Part shown: positions 28,052 to 37,570 of the stretch, piece by piece
Layout: each line of letters opens with the position of its first letter
Numbering within the stretch: position 1 is the stretch's first letter
The notes under the pieces: model-generated
What the model saw: the letters and a program-made list of their open reading frames with translations, nothing else
The model's database searches: none
What the model was told of the DNA's origin: nothing
Position numbers and translations under genes: made by a program
From: Vibrio sp. qd031
GTDB lineage: Bacteria > Pseudomonadota > Gammaproteobacteria > Enterobacterales > Vibrionaceae
Direction of reading: 5' to 3'
Assembly (NCBI RefSeq): GCF_002100145.1
Contig: NZ_JXQD01000024.1
Span: forward strand, 64,094 to 128,093
Length of the DNA: 64,000 nt

Positions 28052-28079
28052 TGACTTAACTTTAACAAACGTTAAGTCA
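28052..28079. promoter_or_regulatory. Inverted repeat ahead of the retropepsin/ATP-grasp operon
   Basis: A perfect 9-bp inverted repeat (TGACTTAAC at 28052-28060, GTTAAGTCA at 28071-28079) with a 10-nt spacer. It lies just upstream of a possible sigma-70 promoter (TTTACA 28086-28091, 18 bases, TATTAT 28110-28115). The placement suits an operator; it could also be a weak terminator for cmoB, but no T tract follows. Confidence 0.4.
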
Positions 28080-28134
28080 ATCTCTTTTACAATTGCCCTG
28101 TTCCCTGTCTATTATGTTTATTAACTCCACAACT

Positions 28135-28887
28135 ATGAAAAAAGTCCTGTCTGTTGCTACTGTTTTGCTCTTATTAGGCTGTACTCAAACGCCTACAAAA
28201 CAACAATTTGAAGTTCAAACACGTTCAATAGAACAAATGCAAAGCAACTATTTGGAACTTGTCACTATTTTACACCGAATGGAAAATGATCTGTCGGTAA
28301 AATCGTCCCAAATTTACCAAATGCACCAGCAAATCGAATCGCTGTCCGCTGAAATCCAAAAGCAACAACAAATACACCAAAAACAAATGGTGGTCAAAGA
28401 ACCCGAAATTGTTTATGTCGTCGCTGAAGCACCAACCAATACTCAGACCCCACGTGATGTTGTTGTAATAGGTGCAGTCGAAACCGTATCTCTTGCAGGT
28501 ATCGAACAAAACTTCGACGCCCGAGTAGATACTGGCGCCACCACATCTTCTATAGATGCTCAAAACATTAAAGAATTTGAGCGAAATGGTAAAAAATGGG
28601 TTAAATTTCATATATCTGAAAACGAAAATGAGCAAGGCGACAAATTGTGGGTAGAAGTGCCTATAATTCGGTATGCGAGCGTTAGGCAAGTTAACACACC
28701 GGACGTACAAAAACGTCCCGTTGTTTCAATCCCAGTACAACTTGGCAACCTTAGGGAGAATGTTGAGTTTACGCTGACAGATCGATCGCACATGGATCAC
28801 AGTGTATTGCTTGGTAGAGAGTTCTTAAAAGACATCGCAATCGTCGACGTCAGTAAAGAACACATCTACTCACAAACAGATAGTTAG
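28135..28887 (+). CDS. Retropepsin-like (RimB-type) protease lipoprotein
   Basis: A predicted lipoprotein (lipobox LLLGC, Cys16) of 250 residues. After the signal comes a helical, Gln-rich region (about 25-86), then a pepsin-like single-domain protease of the 'ATP-dependent zinc protease' family (PF05618). The catalytic-type motif is RVDTGATTSSIDA with Asp132, and the partner strand is SVLLGREFLKDIAIVDV. The family usually neighbours RimK-like ATP-grasp ligases, as here. Its place would be the periplasmic face of a membrane. Start ATG 28135 directly precedes the signal peptide; a TTG at 28093 would add 14 residues before it. It is the first gene of a three-gene operon. Confidence 0.82.
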   Translation: MKKVLSVATVLLLLGCTQTPTKQQFEVQTRSIEQMQSNYLELVTILHRMENDLSVKSSQIYQMHQQIESLSAEIQKQQQIHQKQMVVKEPEIVYVVAEAPTNTQTPRDVVVIGAVETVSLAGIEQNFDARVDTGATTSSIDAQNIKEFERNGKKWVKFHISENENEQGDKLWVEVPIIRYASVRQVNTPDVQKRPVVSIPVQLGNLRENVEFTLTDRSHMDHSVLLGREFLKDIAIVDVSKEHIYSQTDS

Positions 28888-28923
28888 TCTCCGTTACATT
28901 ACTCAAGCATCAAAAGGACAGTT

Positions 28924-30432
28924 ATGATTTCGAGAGTCCCGTTTTATTTACTAGTGGCCGTGCTGGTCGTTGTTGGCGTTGCTTTAAGCTTTACTAGGCA
29001 TGCAGATTACGGCGTGCCGTGGTTACCCGGTGAATCACGTGAAGTATGGGACGTAGAAGCTCGTATAGAATTCGATGCCCTAGGTGACAAAGTAAAAATT
29101 TCGTTGGCCGCGCCGAATACCCAACCCGGATTTACGCTGATTGATGAAAGCGCCTCTTCACCTGGATACGGTGTGTCTTATGTTGACACTGACGCTGGTC
29201 GTCGAGCTGAATGGTCAATTCGATACGCCGATGGTCCACAAACCATTTATTACAAAACACAGTTCTTGGTGGATCCAAATGTTAAACTTGAGCCTATCAA
29301 ACCTGAAGACGTTGACATCATTGCCCCGACTTTCGATGGCCCTCAAGAAGCTGCCGCAAACGCTATTATTGAGCAGGCCATAAGTCGCTCTGCAGATGAT
29401 GTTACATTTGCTCGCGAGTTGACGAAAAAACTGAATGACAAAGACAGTCAAAATGCCGCATTGTTGCTTAATCAATATGATAAAACTGACGCCTTAACCG
29501 CACTGTTGTCACACGCAGGAGTGGCAAACCGTGTTGTTGGCGTAGTAACACTTGAAGATGGACGTCGACGTCAAGTCGCTGCCAATATGATACAAGTTTG
29601 GGATGGCAAAAAGTGGGAGTTGTTTAACGCCGATACCGGAGCTCAGGGAAAAAAAGACAACGTGTTAATTTGGGACGAGTCTAACGTCTCGTTGCTCGAT
29701 GCGATTGGTGTTGAGAACAGCCAAGTTCGCTTTTCAATGATTGCCCAAGATATCTCTCCTCGCGTTGCTACGAGTAAAAAAGTCGAGTCTGATAGCCTAC
29801 TTAACTTCTCTATTCACAGCTTACCGATTGAAGAGCAATCTATGTTTAAAACCATAATGCTCATCCCTATTGGTGCCTTTATCGTCGTATTCCTACGATT
29901 GATTGTTGGTCTCAAGACCTCCGGTACCTTTATGCCAGTGCTGATTGCTGTTGCGTTTGTACAAACACAACTTCTCACTGGTATCGTCGGGTTTTTGTTG
30001 ATCGTTGGAACAGGCCTGGTTATCCGTGCTTATCTCACCAAGCTTAACTTACTGTTAGTGGCGCGAATATCTGCAGTTATTATTACCGTAATACTGATCA
30101 TTTCTGTCTTTACCATTGTCGCGTTCAACATTGGACTTGTCGAAGGGTTAACCATTACCTTCTTCCCAATGATCATCCTCTCTTGGACCATTGAGCGTAT
30201 GTCGATTCTATGGGAAGAAGAAGGTGCCAAAGAAGTCATGCTTCAAGGTGGTGGTTCATTACTCACCGCAATTCTGGTGTACGCTGCGATGACCAACCCA
30301 TATGTTCAGCATCTAACGTTTAACTTTATGGGTATCCAACTGATCATACTGGCGGCAATATTGCTGCTTGGTAACTACACCGGCTACCGCCTCACTGAAT
30401 TACGTCGCTTTAAACCACTCGCGGAGGATTAA
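28924..30432 (+). CDS. Inactive transglutaminase fused to C-terminal membrane helices
   Basis: A 502-residue membrane protein. A signal anchor (about 6-24) is followed by an extracytoplasmic region (25-310) and then six or seven membrane helices (about 317-490), the layout of the Transglut_i_TM/7TM_transglut families. The region at 175-260 (QYDKTDALTALLSHAGVANR then VWDGKKWELFNADTG) follows a transglutaminase-like core. The whole protein contains no cysteine, so the thiol catalytic site is absent. It probably binds rather than cleaves peptides. AGGAC 4 bases before ATG 28924 supports the start; 36 bases separate it from the protease gene and 3 from the ligase gene. Confidence 0.85.
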   Translation: MISRVPFYLLVAVLVVVGVALSFTRHADYGVPWLPGESREVWDVEARIEFDALGDKVKISLAAPNTQPGFTLIDESASSPGYGVSYVDTDAGRRAEWSIRYADGPQTIYYKTQFLVDPNVKLEPIKPEDVDIIAPTFDGPQEAAANAIIEQAISRSADDVTFARELTKKLNDKDSQNAALLLNQYDKTDALTALLSHAGVANRVVGVVTLEDGRRRQVAANMIQVWDGKKWELFNADTGAQGKKDNVLIWDESNVSLLDAIGVENSQVRFSMIAQDISPRVATSKKVESDSLLNFSIHSLPIEEQSMFKTIMLIPIGAFIVVFLRLIVGLKTSGTFMPVLIAVAFVQTQLLTGIVGFLLIVGTGLVIRAYLTKLNLLLVARISAVIITVILIISVFTIVAFNIGLVEGLTITFFPMIILSWTIERMSILWEEEGAKEVMLQGGGSLLTAILVYAAMTNPYVQHLTFNFMGIQLIILAAILLLGNYTGYRLTELRRFKPLAED

Positions 30433-30435
30433 GCT

Positions 30436-31401
30436 ATGTTAAGTCAGTTTACTTCACCGTTTAAGATCCGCAGTAAAGGGATCATGGGGATGAACCAGCG
30501 AAACCACAGTTTCATTGGGCGCTACAACGACCGTAGCAAATACCCACTTGTGGACGACAAACTTAAAACCAAAATTGTCGCCAAAAAACATGGCGCCAGT
30601 ACCCCTACTCTCATTGGCGTTATCGAGAACCAGTTTTCGGTAAAAGGTATCCACAAAATGGTAGAGAATTGGCCAGGTTTTGTGATTAAGCCTGCTCAAG
30701 GAAGTGGTGGTAAAGGGATCCTAGTGATTACCTCTCACAAAGACGGCACCTACACCAAGCCGTCAGGCGCTACAGTGGGGAAAGACGAAGTCGAACGTCA
30801 CATCACAAACACCTTAGCTGGTCTGTTTTCACTCGGTGGTAAGAATGACGTCGCAGTCGTCGAAAACTTAATTAAGTTCGACTCTTGCTTTGAAGGGTTT
30901 AGTTACGAAGGCGTGCCTGATGTCCGTATCATCGTTTTTCAGGGATACCCTGTTATGGCAATGATGCGACTATCTACCAGTGATTCTGACGGTAAAGCCA
31001 ACCTTCACCAAGGTGCGGTGGGCGTGGGTATAGACATAGGAACCGGTCGAGCAGTGCGAGCTGTACAGTTTGACCAACCTGTCACTCACCACCCAGATAC
31101 CGGAAAAGAGCTGGCGTCCTTACAAGTACCTCACTGGGAAAAACTGCTAGAGATTGCCTCAAGTGCTTGGGAGATGACTGGCCTTGGCTATATGGGCACA
31201 GATATGGTGTTAGATCGTGAAGAAGGGCCTATGGTGCTCGAACTGAACGCCCGTCCTGGGCTTGCAATCCAAATCGCTAATGGCGCCGGATTACTTCCTC
31301 GGTTAAATCATATTGAAAACCTTGAAGAGCAAGTTCAGTACCCTAACGTCAAAGAGCGCGTAGCGTACGCAATGCAGCAGTTTGGTGTGTACAACACATA
31401 G
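30436..31401 (+). CDS. RimK-related ATP-grasp amidoligase (alpha-L-glutamate ligase-like)
   Basis: A cytoplasmic ATP-grasp enzyme of 321 residues in the RimK-related glutamate-ligase family. ATP-binding elements are visible: FVIKPAQGSGGKGILVI (Lys85 and the glycine-rich loop 89-94), VVENLIKF, and the metal-binding MVLELNARPGL (Glu269, Asn271). Such enzymes join an amino acid, often glutamate, to a carboxylate of a protein, peptide or cofactor. The acceptor here is unknown. The gene starts 3 bases after the transglutaminase-like gene, so the two must be co-translated. A terminator ends the operon. Confidence 0.87.
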   Translation: MLSQFTSPFKIRSKGIMGMNQRNHSFIGRYNDRSKYPLVDDKLKTKIVAKKHGASTPTLIGVIENQFSVKGIHKMVENWPGFVIKPAQGSGGKGILVITSHKDGTYTKPSGATVGKDEVERHITNTLAGLFSLGGKNDVAVVENLIKFDSCFEGFSYEGVPDVRIIVFQGYPVMAMMRLSTSDSDGKANLHQGAVGVGIDIGTGRAVRAVQFDQPVTHHPDTGKELASLQVPHWEKLLEIASSAWEMTGLGYMGTDMVLDREEGPMVLELNARPGLAIQIANGAGLLPRLNHIENLEEQVQYPNVKERVAYAMQQFGVYNT

Positions 31402-31421
31402 CGTCAACCTCTTAGCTAAAT

Positions 31422-31458
31422 AAAAAACGGGCAACCTTTTTAAAGGTCGCCCGTTTTT
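31422..31458. terminator. Bidirectional terminator, ATP-grasp gene / tdk
   Basis: A long stem with one A-C mismatch (31422-31438 against 31441-31457) flanked by A and T runs on both sides, between two convergent genes. It suits termination in both directions. Confidence 0.85.
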
Positions 31459-31475
31459 ATATTTATATTAGTAGG

Positions 31476-32054
31476 CTATTTGTTCAACGCTTCTTTGTAG
31501 TGGCGACGACATACCGACACATAGCGATCGTTACCACCAATAGCAACCTGATCGCCCTGGGCAATGGCTTTACCTGATTCGTCGGTACGGATCACCATAT
31601 TGGCTTTGCGGCCACAGTGACAAATGGTTTTTAATTCAACCAATTTATCTGCCCACGCCAACAAGAACTGGCTGCCTTCAAATAAATTCCCAAGGAAGTC
31701 CGTACGTAGCCCGTAACACAACACAGGAATGTTAAGTTTATCGACCACTTCCGTGAGTTGATACACCTGTTGTTTGGTTAAAAATTGGCACTCGTCCACC
31801 AACAAACAATGACATTTTTCCTTTGCGTATAACGCTTTTACTGCCTCAAATAAGTCGGTATCGCCGTCAAAAAGGTGTGCGTCTGCCTGTAAGCCGATCC
31901 GCGAACTGACCTTGCCAACTTCTTCTCTATCATCGATGGCTGCGGTAAAGATTAGCGGGTTCATCCCACGCTCTTGATAGTTAAATGATGACTGAAGTAG
32001 TGTCGTCGACTTACCTGCGTTCATCGCAGAATAATAGAAATACATCTGTGCCAA
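31476..32054 (-). CDS. tdk: Thymidine kinase (Tdk)
   Basis: Phosphorylates thymidine in the salvage pathway. P-loop: [20 protein letters not shown]; Walker B: LLVDECQF; the lasso loop and zinc-binding cysteines include TICHCGRKA and a late CRRHY. The frame is open far upstream into cysS, but the conserved N-terminus [16 protein letters not shown] begins at a TTG (32054) with AAGGA exactly 7 bases before it. That gives 192 residues, a usual length for vibrios. The TTG start is therefore well supported. It follows cysS by 64 bases and may be read from the same transcript. Confidence 0.93.
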   Translation of the reverse strand: MAQMYFYYSAMNAGKSTTLLQSSFNYQERGMNPLIFTAAIDDREEVGKVSSRIGLQADAHLFDGDTDLFEAVKALYAKEKCHCLLVDECQFLTKQQVYQLTEVVDKLNIPVLCYGLRTDFLGNLFEGSQFLLAWADKLVELKTICHCGRKANMVIRTDESGKAIAQGDQVAIGGNDRYVSVCRRHYKEALNK

Positions 32055-32118
32055 TGTGAAATCCTTGAATTTTGGTTGTAAAAAAGGACTGCTGAACAGT
32101 CCTATTTTGTCAGTAAAC

Positions 32119-33498
32119 TTATTTGCGTCGCCAAGTCGTACCTTGAGCGCCGTCTTCCAGCACAATGCCCATCTCGTTCAACTTGTCACGAGCTAAGTCG
32201 GCGTTGGCCCAGTCTTTGTTTGCACGCGAGTCGTTACGTAATTTGATCAGCGCTTCGATTTCAGCCACCTCATCGTCGTCTTCGTTGCCCTGCAAGAAAG
32301 CTTCTGGATCTTGATGAAGAATACCTACAACCGCTGCAAGTTCACGCATTAGAGCACCTAACCCACTGGCCTTGTTAATATCTTCTGTTTTGAGACGATT
32401 AATTTCTCGAGCCATTTCAAACAATACCGAATAGGCTTCTGGCGTATTAAAATCATCATTCATTGCGTTGGTAAACTTAGCAACAAACGCTTCTCCGCCT
32501 GCCGGCGCTGCCTTCATATCCAGTCCACGTAGCGATGTATAGAGTCGCTCTAGAGACGCTCTAGATTGCTCTAGGTTGTCTACGCTGTAGTTTAATTGAC
32601 TGCGGTAATGTGCAGACATCAAGAAGTAGCGAACCGTCTCTTGATCAAAGTGGCCCAATACATCGCGAATGGTAAAGAAATTGCCTAATGACTTAGACAT
32701 TTTCTCTTTATCGACCATCACCATGCCACTGTGCATCCAAGTATTGACATACTGAGTATCGTGCGCACAGCAAGACTGAGCAATTTCGTTTTCATGGTGA
32801 GGGAAAGTAAGATCTGAACCACCACCGTGAATATCAAAATGGTTACCAAGCAGGCTAGAATTCATTGCCGAACATTCAATATGCCAGCCAGGGCGACCAG
32901 CCCCCCAAGGAGATTCCCATGTAGGCTCACCTGGCTTAGACATCTTCCAAAGCACAAAATCCAATGGACTGCGCTTCGCGGTGTCGATGTCGACACGTGC
33001 ACCAGCTTGAAGCTGTTCCAAATCTTGCTTGGAAAGACGCCCATACTCATCGTATTTAGCCACTTCAAACATCACGTCACCGTTATCAGCGACATAGGCA
33101 AACTCACGTTCGATCAATCGCTCTACTAGGGCGATGATTTCATCAATGTATTGAGTTGCTCGTGGCTCGTGATCCGGACGCTTCATATTCAGCGCATCGA
33201 AGTCGGCGTGCATATCAGCGATCAGTCGCTCGGTAAGCGCTTCGCAGCTTTCGTTATTTTCTGCGGCACGTTTAATGATTTTGTCATCAATATCGGTAAT
33301 ATTGCGCACATAATTTAGGTCATAGCCCAAATAACGTAGGTACCGAGATACCACATCAAAAGAAACAAACGTGCGGCCATGACCAATATGACAGAGATCG
33401 TAGATGGTGACACCACACACGTACATGCCCACTTTATTGTCAGTGATGGGTTTGAATTCCTCTTTTCGCTTGGTCAATGTGTTGTATATCTTTAACAT
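32119..33498 (-). CDS. cysS: Cysteinyl-tRNA synthetase
   Basis: Charges tRNA-Cys, class Ia. The HIGH motif is CHIGHGRTF near residue 36 and the KMSKS loop is [11 protein letters not shown] near 265. Zinc ligands include the early CGVTIYD Cys and the later GWHIECSAM Cys with HHENEIAQ. At 459 residues it compares with 461 in E. coli. It is divergent from ppiB across a 229-base gap. Confidence 0.96.
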   Translation of the reverse strand: MLKIYNTLTKRKEEFKPITDNKVGMYVCGVTIYDLCHIGHGRTFVSFDVVSRYLRYLGYDLNYVRNITDIDDKIIKRAAENNESCEALTERLIADMHADFDALNMKRPDHEPRATQYIDEIIALVERLIEREFAYVADNGDVMFEVAKYDEYGRLSKQDLEQLQAGARVDIDTAKRSPLDFVLWKMSKPGEPTWESPWGAGRPGWHIECSAMNSSLLGNHFDIHGGGSDLTFPHHENEIAQSCCAHDTQYVNTWMHSGMVMVDKEKMSKSLGNFFTIRDVLGHFDQETVRYFLMSAHYRSQLNYSVDNLEQSRASLERLYTSLRGLDMKAAPAGGEAFVAKFTNAMNDDFNTPEAYSVLFEMAREINRLKTEDINKASGLGALMRELAAVVGILHQDPEAFLQGNEDDDEVAEIEALIKLRNDSRANKDWANADLARDKLNEMGIVLEDGAQGTTWRRK

Positions 33499-33727
33499 GA
33501 TCTCTACTATGTTGTTGGTTTTACAAGGCTAGCCTCGCAGTATATCAACTTCATACTCAACAGGGTATAGCTGAGCGAGCTATTATTAATCGTTTGGTTG
33601 CTGTCGCTTTGCAATTAATACTGCAGCAAGCTTCTAGCGCCTTGGCCGTGACATTCTACATAAGGATCGATTAAAATCGCCCGCGTAATGCCATATTGGC
33701 CGTTAACAGATAAAAAGGATACAGACC

Positions 33728-34225
33728 ATGATCACCCTGCACACCAACTTTGGTGACATCAAAATTGACCTATACGAAGACAAAGCGCCAGAAACAGCAG
33801 CAAACTTCCTTCAGTATTGTAAAGATGGTTTTTACGACAACACTCTTTTCCACCGTGTGATCGATGGTTTTATGGTTCAAGGTGGTGGCATGACTTCTGG
33901 ACTAAAAGAAAAGTCGAGCCGTGCGCCTATTAAAAATGAAGCAAACAACGGTTTGAGCAATAAAGTCGGCACGCTAGCAATGGCTCGCACTATGGAGCCG
34001 CACTCAGCAAGCTCTCAGTTCTTCATTAACGTGAATAACAACACCTTCCTAGACTTCACCTCAGAAAGCCTTGACGGCTGGGGATACTGTGTCTTTGGTG
34101 AGGTAGCTGACGAAGAAAGCATGCAAGTTGTGAATAAAATTAAAGGTGTAAGCACTGGCACTATGGGCATGCACCAAGATGTTCCTCTTGAGGAAGTTGT
34201 GATCACTGGATCGACCGTCGAATAA
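33728..34225 (+). CDS. ppiB: Peptidyl-prolyl cis-trans isomerase B (PpiB)
   Basis: The cytoplasmic cyclophilin in its conserved position between cysS and lpxH. At 165 residues it has a complete core: [19 protein letters not shown] with the catalytic Arg, [18 protein letters not shown] and [15 protein letters not shown] 9 bases upstream supports ATG 33728. This is the likely orthologue of E. coli ppiB; the copy at 8262 is a paralogue sharing most core residues. Confidence 0.95.
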   Translation: MITLHTNFGDIKIDLYEDKAPETAANFLQYCKDGFYDNTLFHRVIDGFMVQGGGMTSGLKEKSSRAPIKNEANNGLSNKVGTLAMARTMEPHSASSQFFINVNNNTFLDFTSESLDGWGYCVFGEVADEESMQVVNKIKGVSTGTMGMHQDVPLEEVVITGSTVE

Positions 34226-34297
34226 GACTCCTCAGACAACACTGAATCAAGGGCAAGCCAACAAGCTTGCCCTCCTTTTACTTATAGCGGCGCGCCA

Positions 34298-35035
34298 ATG
34301 ACAACCTACTTTATTTCCGACCTCCACTTGTGTGAAACCCGCCCTGGGATCACAACCAGCTTTTTGGAGCTACTGGCTAATTTGGATACAAAAGAAACCG
34401 ATGCGCTGTATATTCTCGGTGACCTGTTTGAGTTCTGGGTAGGTGATGACTACAACACACCATTTAATCTACAGATTAAAAACGCCCTTAAGGACGCTGT
34501 CGATAGAGGGATCGATATCTACTTGGTCAAAGGTAATCGCGACTTTTTAGTGGGTAAACGTTTTGCTAAACAAACCGGAGTGATTCTGCTTGGCGACGAG
34601 ACTGTGATCGACTTGTACGGAGTGCCTACTCTGATACTGCATGGTGATACACTCTGTACTGACGATGTGAAATATCAAGAATTTCGTCAACAGGTTAACC
34701 AACGATGGTTGCAATGGGTGTTCAATCATTTACCTCTTTCACTTAGACTTAAAATTGTGGCTAAGGTAAAAGGACAAGCGCGAAATGATAAGCAGGGCAA
34801 GCAGCTCGATATCATGGACGTTAATCAACACGCTGTCATTGACGCCTTTAATCGTCAACAAGTGACGCAGATGATCCACGGACATACGCACCGTCCAGCC
34901 TTGCACACCGTGGCGCTCACCAACCAAACTGGCAAACGTCGAGTTCTTGGCGATTGGCATAGTCATAATTTCGTACTTCGTGTTACTGAACGTGATCACA
35001 GAGTGATAAAAGAGCCGATTGTCGAGCCCAAATAA
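34298..35035 (+). CDS. lpxH: UDP-2,3-diacylglucosamine diphosphatase (LpxH)
   Basis: Cleaves UDP-2,3-diacylglucosamine to lipid X in lipid A synthesis, at the inner membrane surface. The calcineurin-like metal motifs are in order: ISDLHLCE, GDLFEFWVGDDY, KGNRDFLVG, LHGDTLCTDD and the late GHTHRP. At 245 residues it matches the family (E. coli 240). It follows ppiB by 72 bases in the same direction. Confidence 0.95.
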   Translation: MTTYFISDLHLCETRPGITTSFLELLANLDTKETDALYILGDLFEFWVGDDYNTPFNLQIKNALKDAVDRGIDIYLVKGNRDFLVGKRFAKQTGVILLGDETVIDLYGVPTLILHGDTLCTDDVKYQEFRQQVNQRWLQWVFNHLPLSLRLKIVAKVKGQARNDKQGKQLDIMDVNQHAVIDAFNRQQVTQMIHGHTHRPALHTVALTNQTGKRRVLGDWHSHNFVLRVTERDHRVIKEPIVEPK

Positions 35036-35120
35036 TTTGCGTTATTTGTCGTCAACCTGCTGACATCTTTACAGAACCATGTACAATAAAATAATCATTT
35101 GAACTCGATTTTACGCAGTT

Positions 35121-36344
35121 TTGACTTTCTCTTACGTTGCTCGACAACCGATACTGAATTCTCAACGTCAGACTTTTGGTTATGAATTACTTTATCGGGA
35201 TGGGCCGAGAAACACGTTCCCAGAAATTGAGCCCGAAAAAGCAACCAGTCGACTGCTATCAGACAACTTTTTTGACTCCAATAGTACTCTACTGGAAAAC
35301 AAATTGGCTTTTGTGAACTTCCCACAACAAAGCATCATCAACCTTGTTCCAGGCTTATTCCCTAAAGAACAAATTGTCATCGAAATCCTTGAAGAAAGTG
35401 AGCCAAACGACCAACTTTTCGATGCGGTAAAATATCTTTATAATCAGGGCTATAAATTCGCTTTAGATGATTTTCAACCTTCGCTGAGATGGAAGCGTTT
35501 TTTACCTTTTGTGTGGATCATTAAGTTTGATATTCGCATTATTCCGGTTGAGAAAGCACAGATTTTCATTGATAGTATGCGCGGTTATGATATTCACTTC
35601 TTAGCCGAAAAAGTAGAAACCTACGAAGAGTTTGAGCAAGCCAAGCAAGCTGGATTTGAACTCTATCAAGGTTATTTTTTTAGCCGACCTGAGTTGTTAC
35701 AAAAGAAAGCGATAGAACCCACGTTCCTCACTATTGTCCATCTATTGAAAGAAGTCTCTAAGCGCAGTATTAACTACAAATATGTTGAATCGCTTATCAC
35801 TCAGGATCTTAGCTTAAGTTATAAATTGCTTAAATTCGTTAACTCTAGTGCGTTAATAAGCAACGAAATCAAATCATTTCGTCAGGCATTGGCCTATTTA
35901 GGGGAAGACCGACTGCGACGTTTTATTTCCTTAGTCGCAATAGCCAGCACCAATAATAATAAACCCAGTTCGCTTTACGGCCTTTCGCTTCAACGCGCAC
36001 GTTTTGCTGAGCTATTGGCTGTTGATGGTCAAAACCAAGTCGACCACAGTAAGGCGTTTTTAACCGGTATGTTTTCTGTGCTCGACTCTCTGCTAGATAG
36101 GCCGTTGCCAGAATTACTCAATGATATCCCGCTCGATCCGGACATTAAGCTTGCTCTTAATGAACGTGAAGGCCCTTTAGGTACCATGATTAACCTGATT
36201 GAGGCTTATGAACAAGCCGACTGGGAAACGGTGCAGCAGATCTCCGATTGCTGCGGTGTTGCACAACCGCATATCGGCGAGTGCTATGAGCAATCTATGC
36301 TATGGTCAAATCAGGTAAAACGATCTAATAAATCTAGTCGATAG
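35121..36344 (+). CDS. cdgJ: EAL-HDOD c-di-GMP phosphodiesterase (CdgJ-like)
   Basis: A soluble signalling protein of 407 residues. The N-terminal EAL domain (about 1-195) keeps the main catalytic positions: Glu22 in GYELLYRD, Asn in FVNFPQQ, Glu in VIEILEES, the DDF pair, Lys in IIKFDI, Glu in LAEKVET and Gln in YQGYFFSRP. The C-terminal half (about 200-390) is an HDOD domain. V. cholerae CdgJ, as I recall, has this layout beside lpxH and affects motility. Only a TTG (35121) can start it: the frame is closed by a stop at 35100-35102 and [12 protein letters not shown] matches the family start. Confidence 0.83.
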   Translation: MTFSYVARQPILNSQRQTFGYELLYRDGPRNTFPEIEPEKATSRLLSDNFFDSNSTLLENKLAFVNFPQQSIINLVPGLFPKEQIVIEILEESEPNDQLFDAVKYLYNQGYKFALDDFQPSLRWKRFLPFVWIIKFDIRIIPVEKAQIFIDSMRGYDIHFLAEKVETYEEFEQAKQAGFELYQGYFFSRPELLQKKAIEPTFLTIVHLLKEVSKRSINYKYVESLITQDLSLSYKLLKFVNSSALISNEIKSFRQALAYLGEDRLRRFISLVAIASTNNNKPSSLYGLSLQRARFAELLAVDGQNQVDHSKAFLTGMFSVLDSLLDRPLPELLNDIPLDPDIKLALNEREGPLGTMINLIEAYEQADWETVQQISDCCGVAQPHIGECYEQSMLWSNQVKRSNKSSR

Positions 36345-36385
36345 TTGTTAAACTAACGCTAAACACAATTTCACTAATTAGCCTC

Positions 36386-36868
36386 ATGCACAAACCACAA
36401 TGCCCCTGCAACAGCGGTCTGACTTATAGCAACTGCTGTCAACCTATCCACGCCAATCACGCGGCAGCTGACACGCCCGAGAAGCTGATGAGAAGCCGAT
36501 ACAGTGCGCACTACTTAAAACTTGTCGACTATGTTGTTGCTACCTATCATCCAGACTGCCACGCAGAACAGCAAAAACAGCAAATAGCCGATTCTGTGTC
36601 GTTAGATTGGTGCCATCTCGTCGTCATTTCTAGCGCGATCAGTCCACAAGACAGCACGGTTGGCTTTGTGGAGTTTCGTGCCCAGTATATCGAAAATGAT
36701 ACGCTTTACAGCATGCAAGAGTTGTCACGTTTTATACAGCAAGACGGCTTGTGGTTTTATAAGGATGGCACTTTTGACGATCACGTTCAGCTTGAACCAA
36801 TCAAAATCAAACGTAATGACCCGTGTCCCTGCCTAAGCGGTAAAAAATATAAAAAGTGCTGTGGGTAA
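36386..36868 (+). CDS. ychJ: YchJ-family SEC-C motif protein
   Basis: A 160-residue UPF0225/YchJ protein. It carries two SEC-C zinc-binding motifs, one at each end: [13 protein letters not shown] (residues 6-18) and [13 protein letters not shown] near the C-terminus. The middle part is an NTF2-like domain ([20 protein letters not shown]). The cellular role is not established; SEC-C motifs bind zinc and often protein partners. It follows the EAL-HDOD gene by 41 bases in the same direction. Confidence 0.9.
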   Translation: MHKPQCPCNSGLTYSNCCQPIHANHAAADTPEKLMRSRYSAHYLKLVDYVVATYHPDCHAEQQKQQIADSVSLDWCHLVVISSAISPQDSTVGFVEFRAQYIENDTLYSMQELSRFIQQDGLWFYKDGTFDDHVQLEPIKIKRNDPCPCLSGKKYKKCCG

Positions 36869-36877
36869 ACACGTCGG

Positions 36878-37465
36878 TTAAAGCCTTATTAAGGTTATCA
36901 ACATCATTATTGCCAAACCAATAAAGAACGTACCACTGATTTTATGCAGTAAACCCATGTCAATCTTGGATAGCCAGCGACGACCCGCATAAATTCCAAG
37001 CGCGGATGTGCCTATTAACGCTGTGGTGGCGCCTATCCACACGCCATACATATTATTGGTGGTCGAGAGTGTGACCACGGCCAACTGCGTTTTATCGCCT
37101 AGCTCTGCAACAAATAACAATAAGAATGTATTGATGAACAGACGACGCGAAGAGACTTGAGAGATTTCTTCATCCTCATCCTCTTCGCCACCGAAGAGAC
37201 TGGTTAACCCAAAATAGGCAAATGCAGCCGCCGCCACTAAAGTGATCCAAAACTCTGAAAACCAATTCCCCAATGAAACACCTAGGGCAACCGCGACCAA
37301 ATTGAGTATCGAAAAGGCACATACAGCCGCAAGCAGGATCGGTTTACTTCGATGTTTGGCAGCCAGTGCCATACAAACCAATTGGCTCTTGTCGCCCATT
37401 TCAGCGAGAAATATCGCCCAAAACGTCAACATTGCAGAGCTGACCAATAGTGTAGATTCGTGCAT
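36878..37465 (-). CDS. mneA: GDT1/TMEM165-family manganese exporter (MneA-like)
   Basis: An inner-membrane cation exporter of 195 residues with six predicted helices. Both family signatures are present: AEMGDKSQLV in the first helix pair and AELGDKTQLA in the second, separated by an acidic cytoplasmic loop (GGEEDEDEEIS). The duplicated E-x-G-D-(K/R)-(T/S) motif binds the metal. V. cholerae MneA of this family exports Mn2+. No manganese riboswitch was seen upstream. It is convergent with ychJ, with only 9 bases between the stops. Confidence 0.85.
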   Translation of the reverse strand: MHESTLLVSSAMLTFWAIFLAEMGDKSQLVCMALAAKHRSKPILLAAVCAFSILNLVAVALGVSLGNWFSEFWITLVAAAAFAYFGLTSLFGGEEDEDEEISQVSSRRLFINTFLLLFVAELGDKTQLAVVTLSTTNNMYGVWIGATTALIGTSALGIYAGRRWLSKIDMGLLHKISGTFFIGLAIMMLITLIRL

Positions 37466-37570
37466 TTTTGGATCTCAAATATGGGTTAATTGAAAGTGTT
37501 TTAGACTAGTAAGCGATACATCAAGACAAATAGAGTTTAAGTTAACTAACCAGTCACTAATTAACAGAAA

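Noticed and set aside
28270..28710. 146-codon minus-strand frame within the retropepsin lipoprotein gene
   Set aside because: The sense frame has a signal peptide and catalytic motif; the antisense frame has neither.
37466..37570. Possible manganese (yybP-ykoY) riboswitch before the GDT1-family gene
   Set aside because: The 105-base gap lacks the conserved yybP-ykoY loop sequences.
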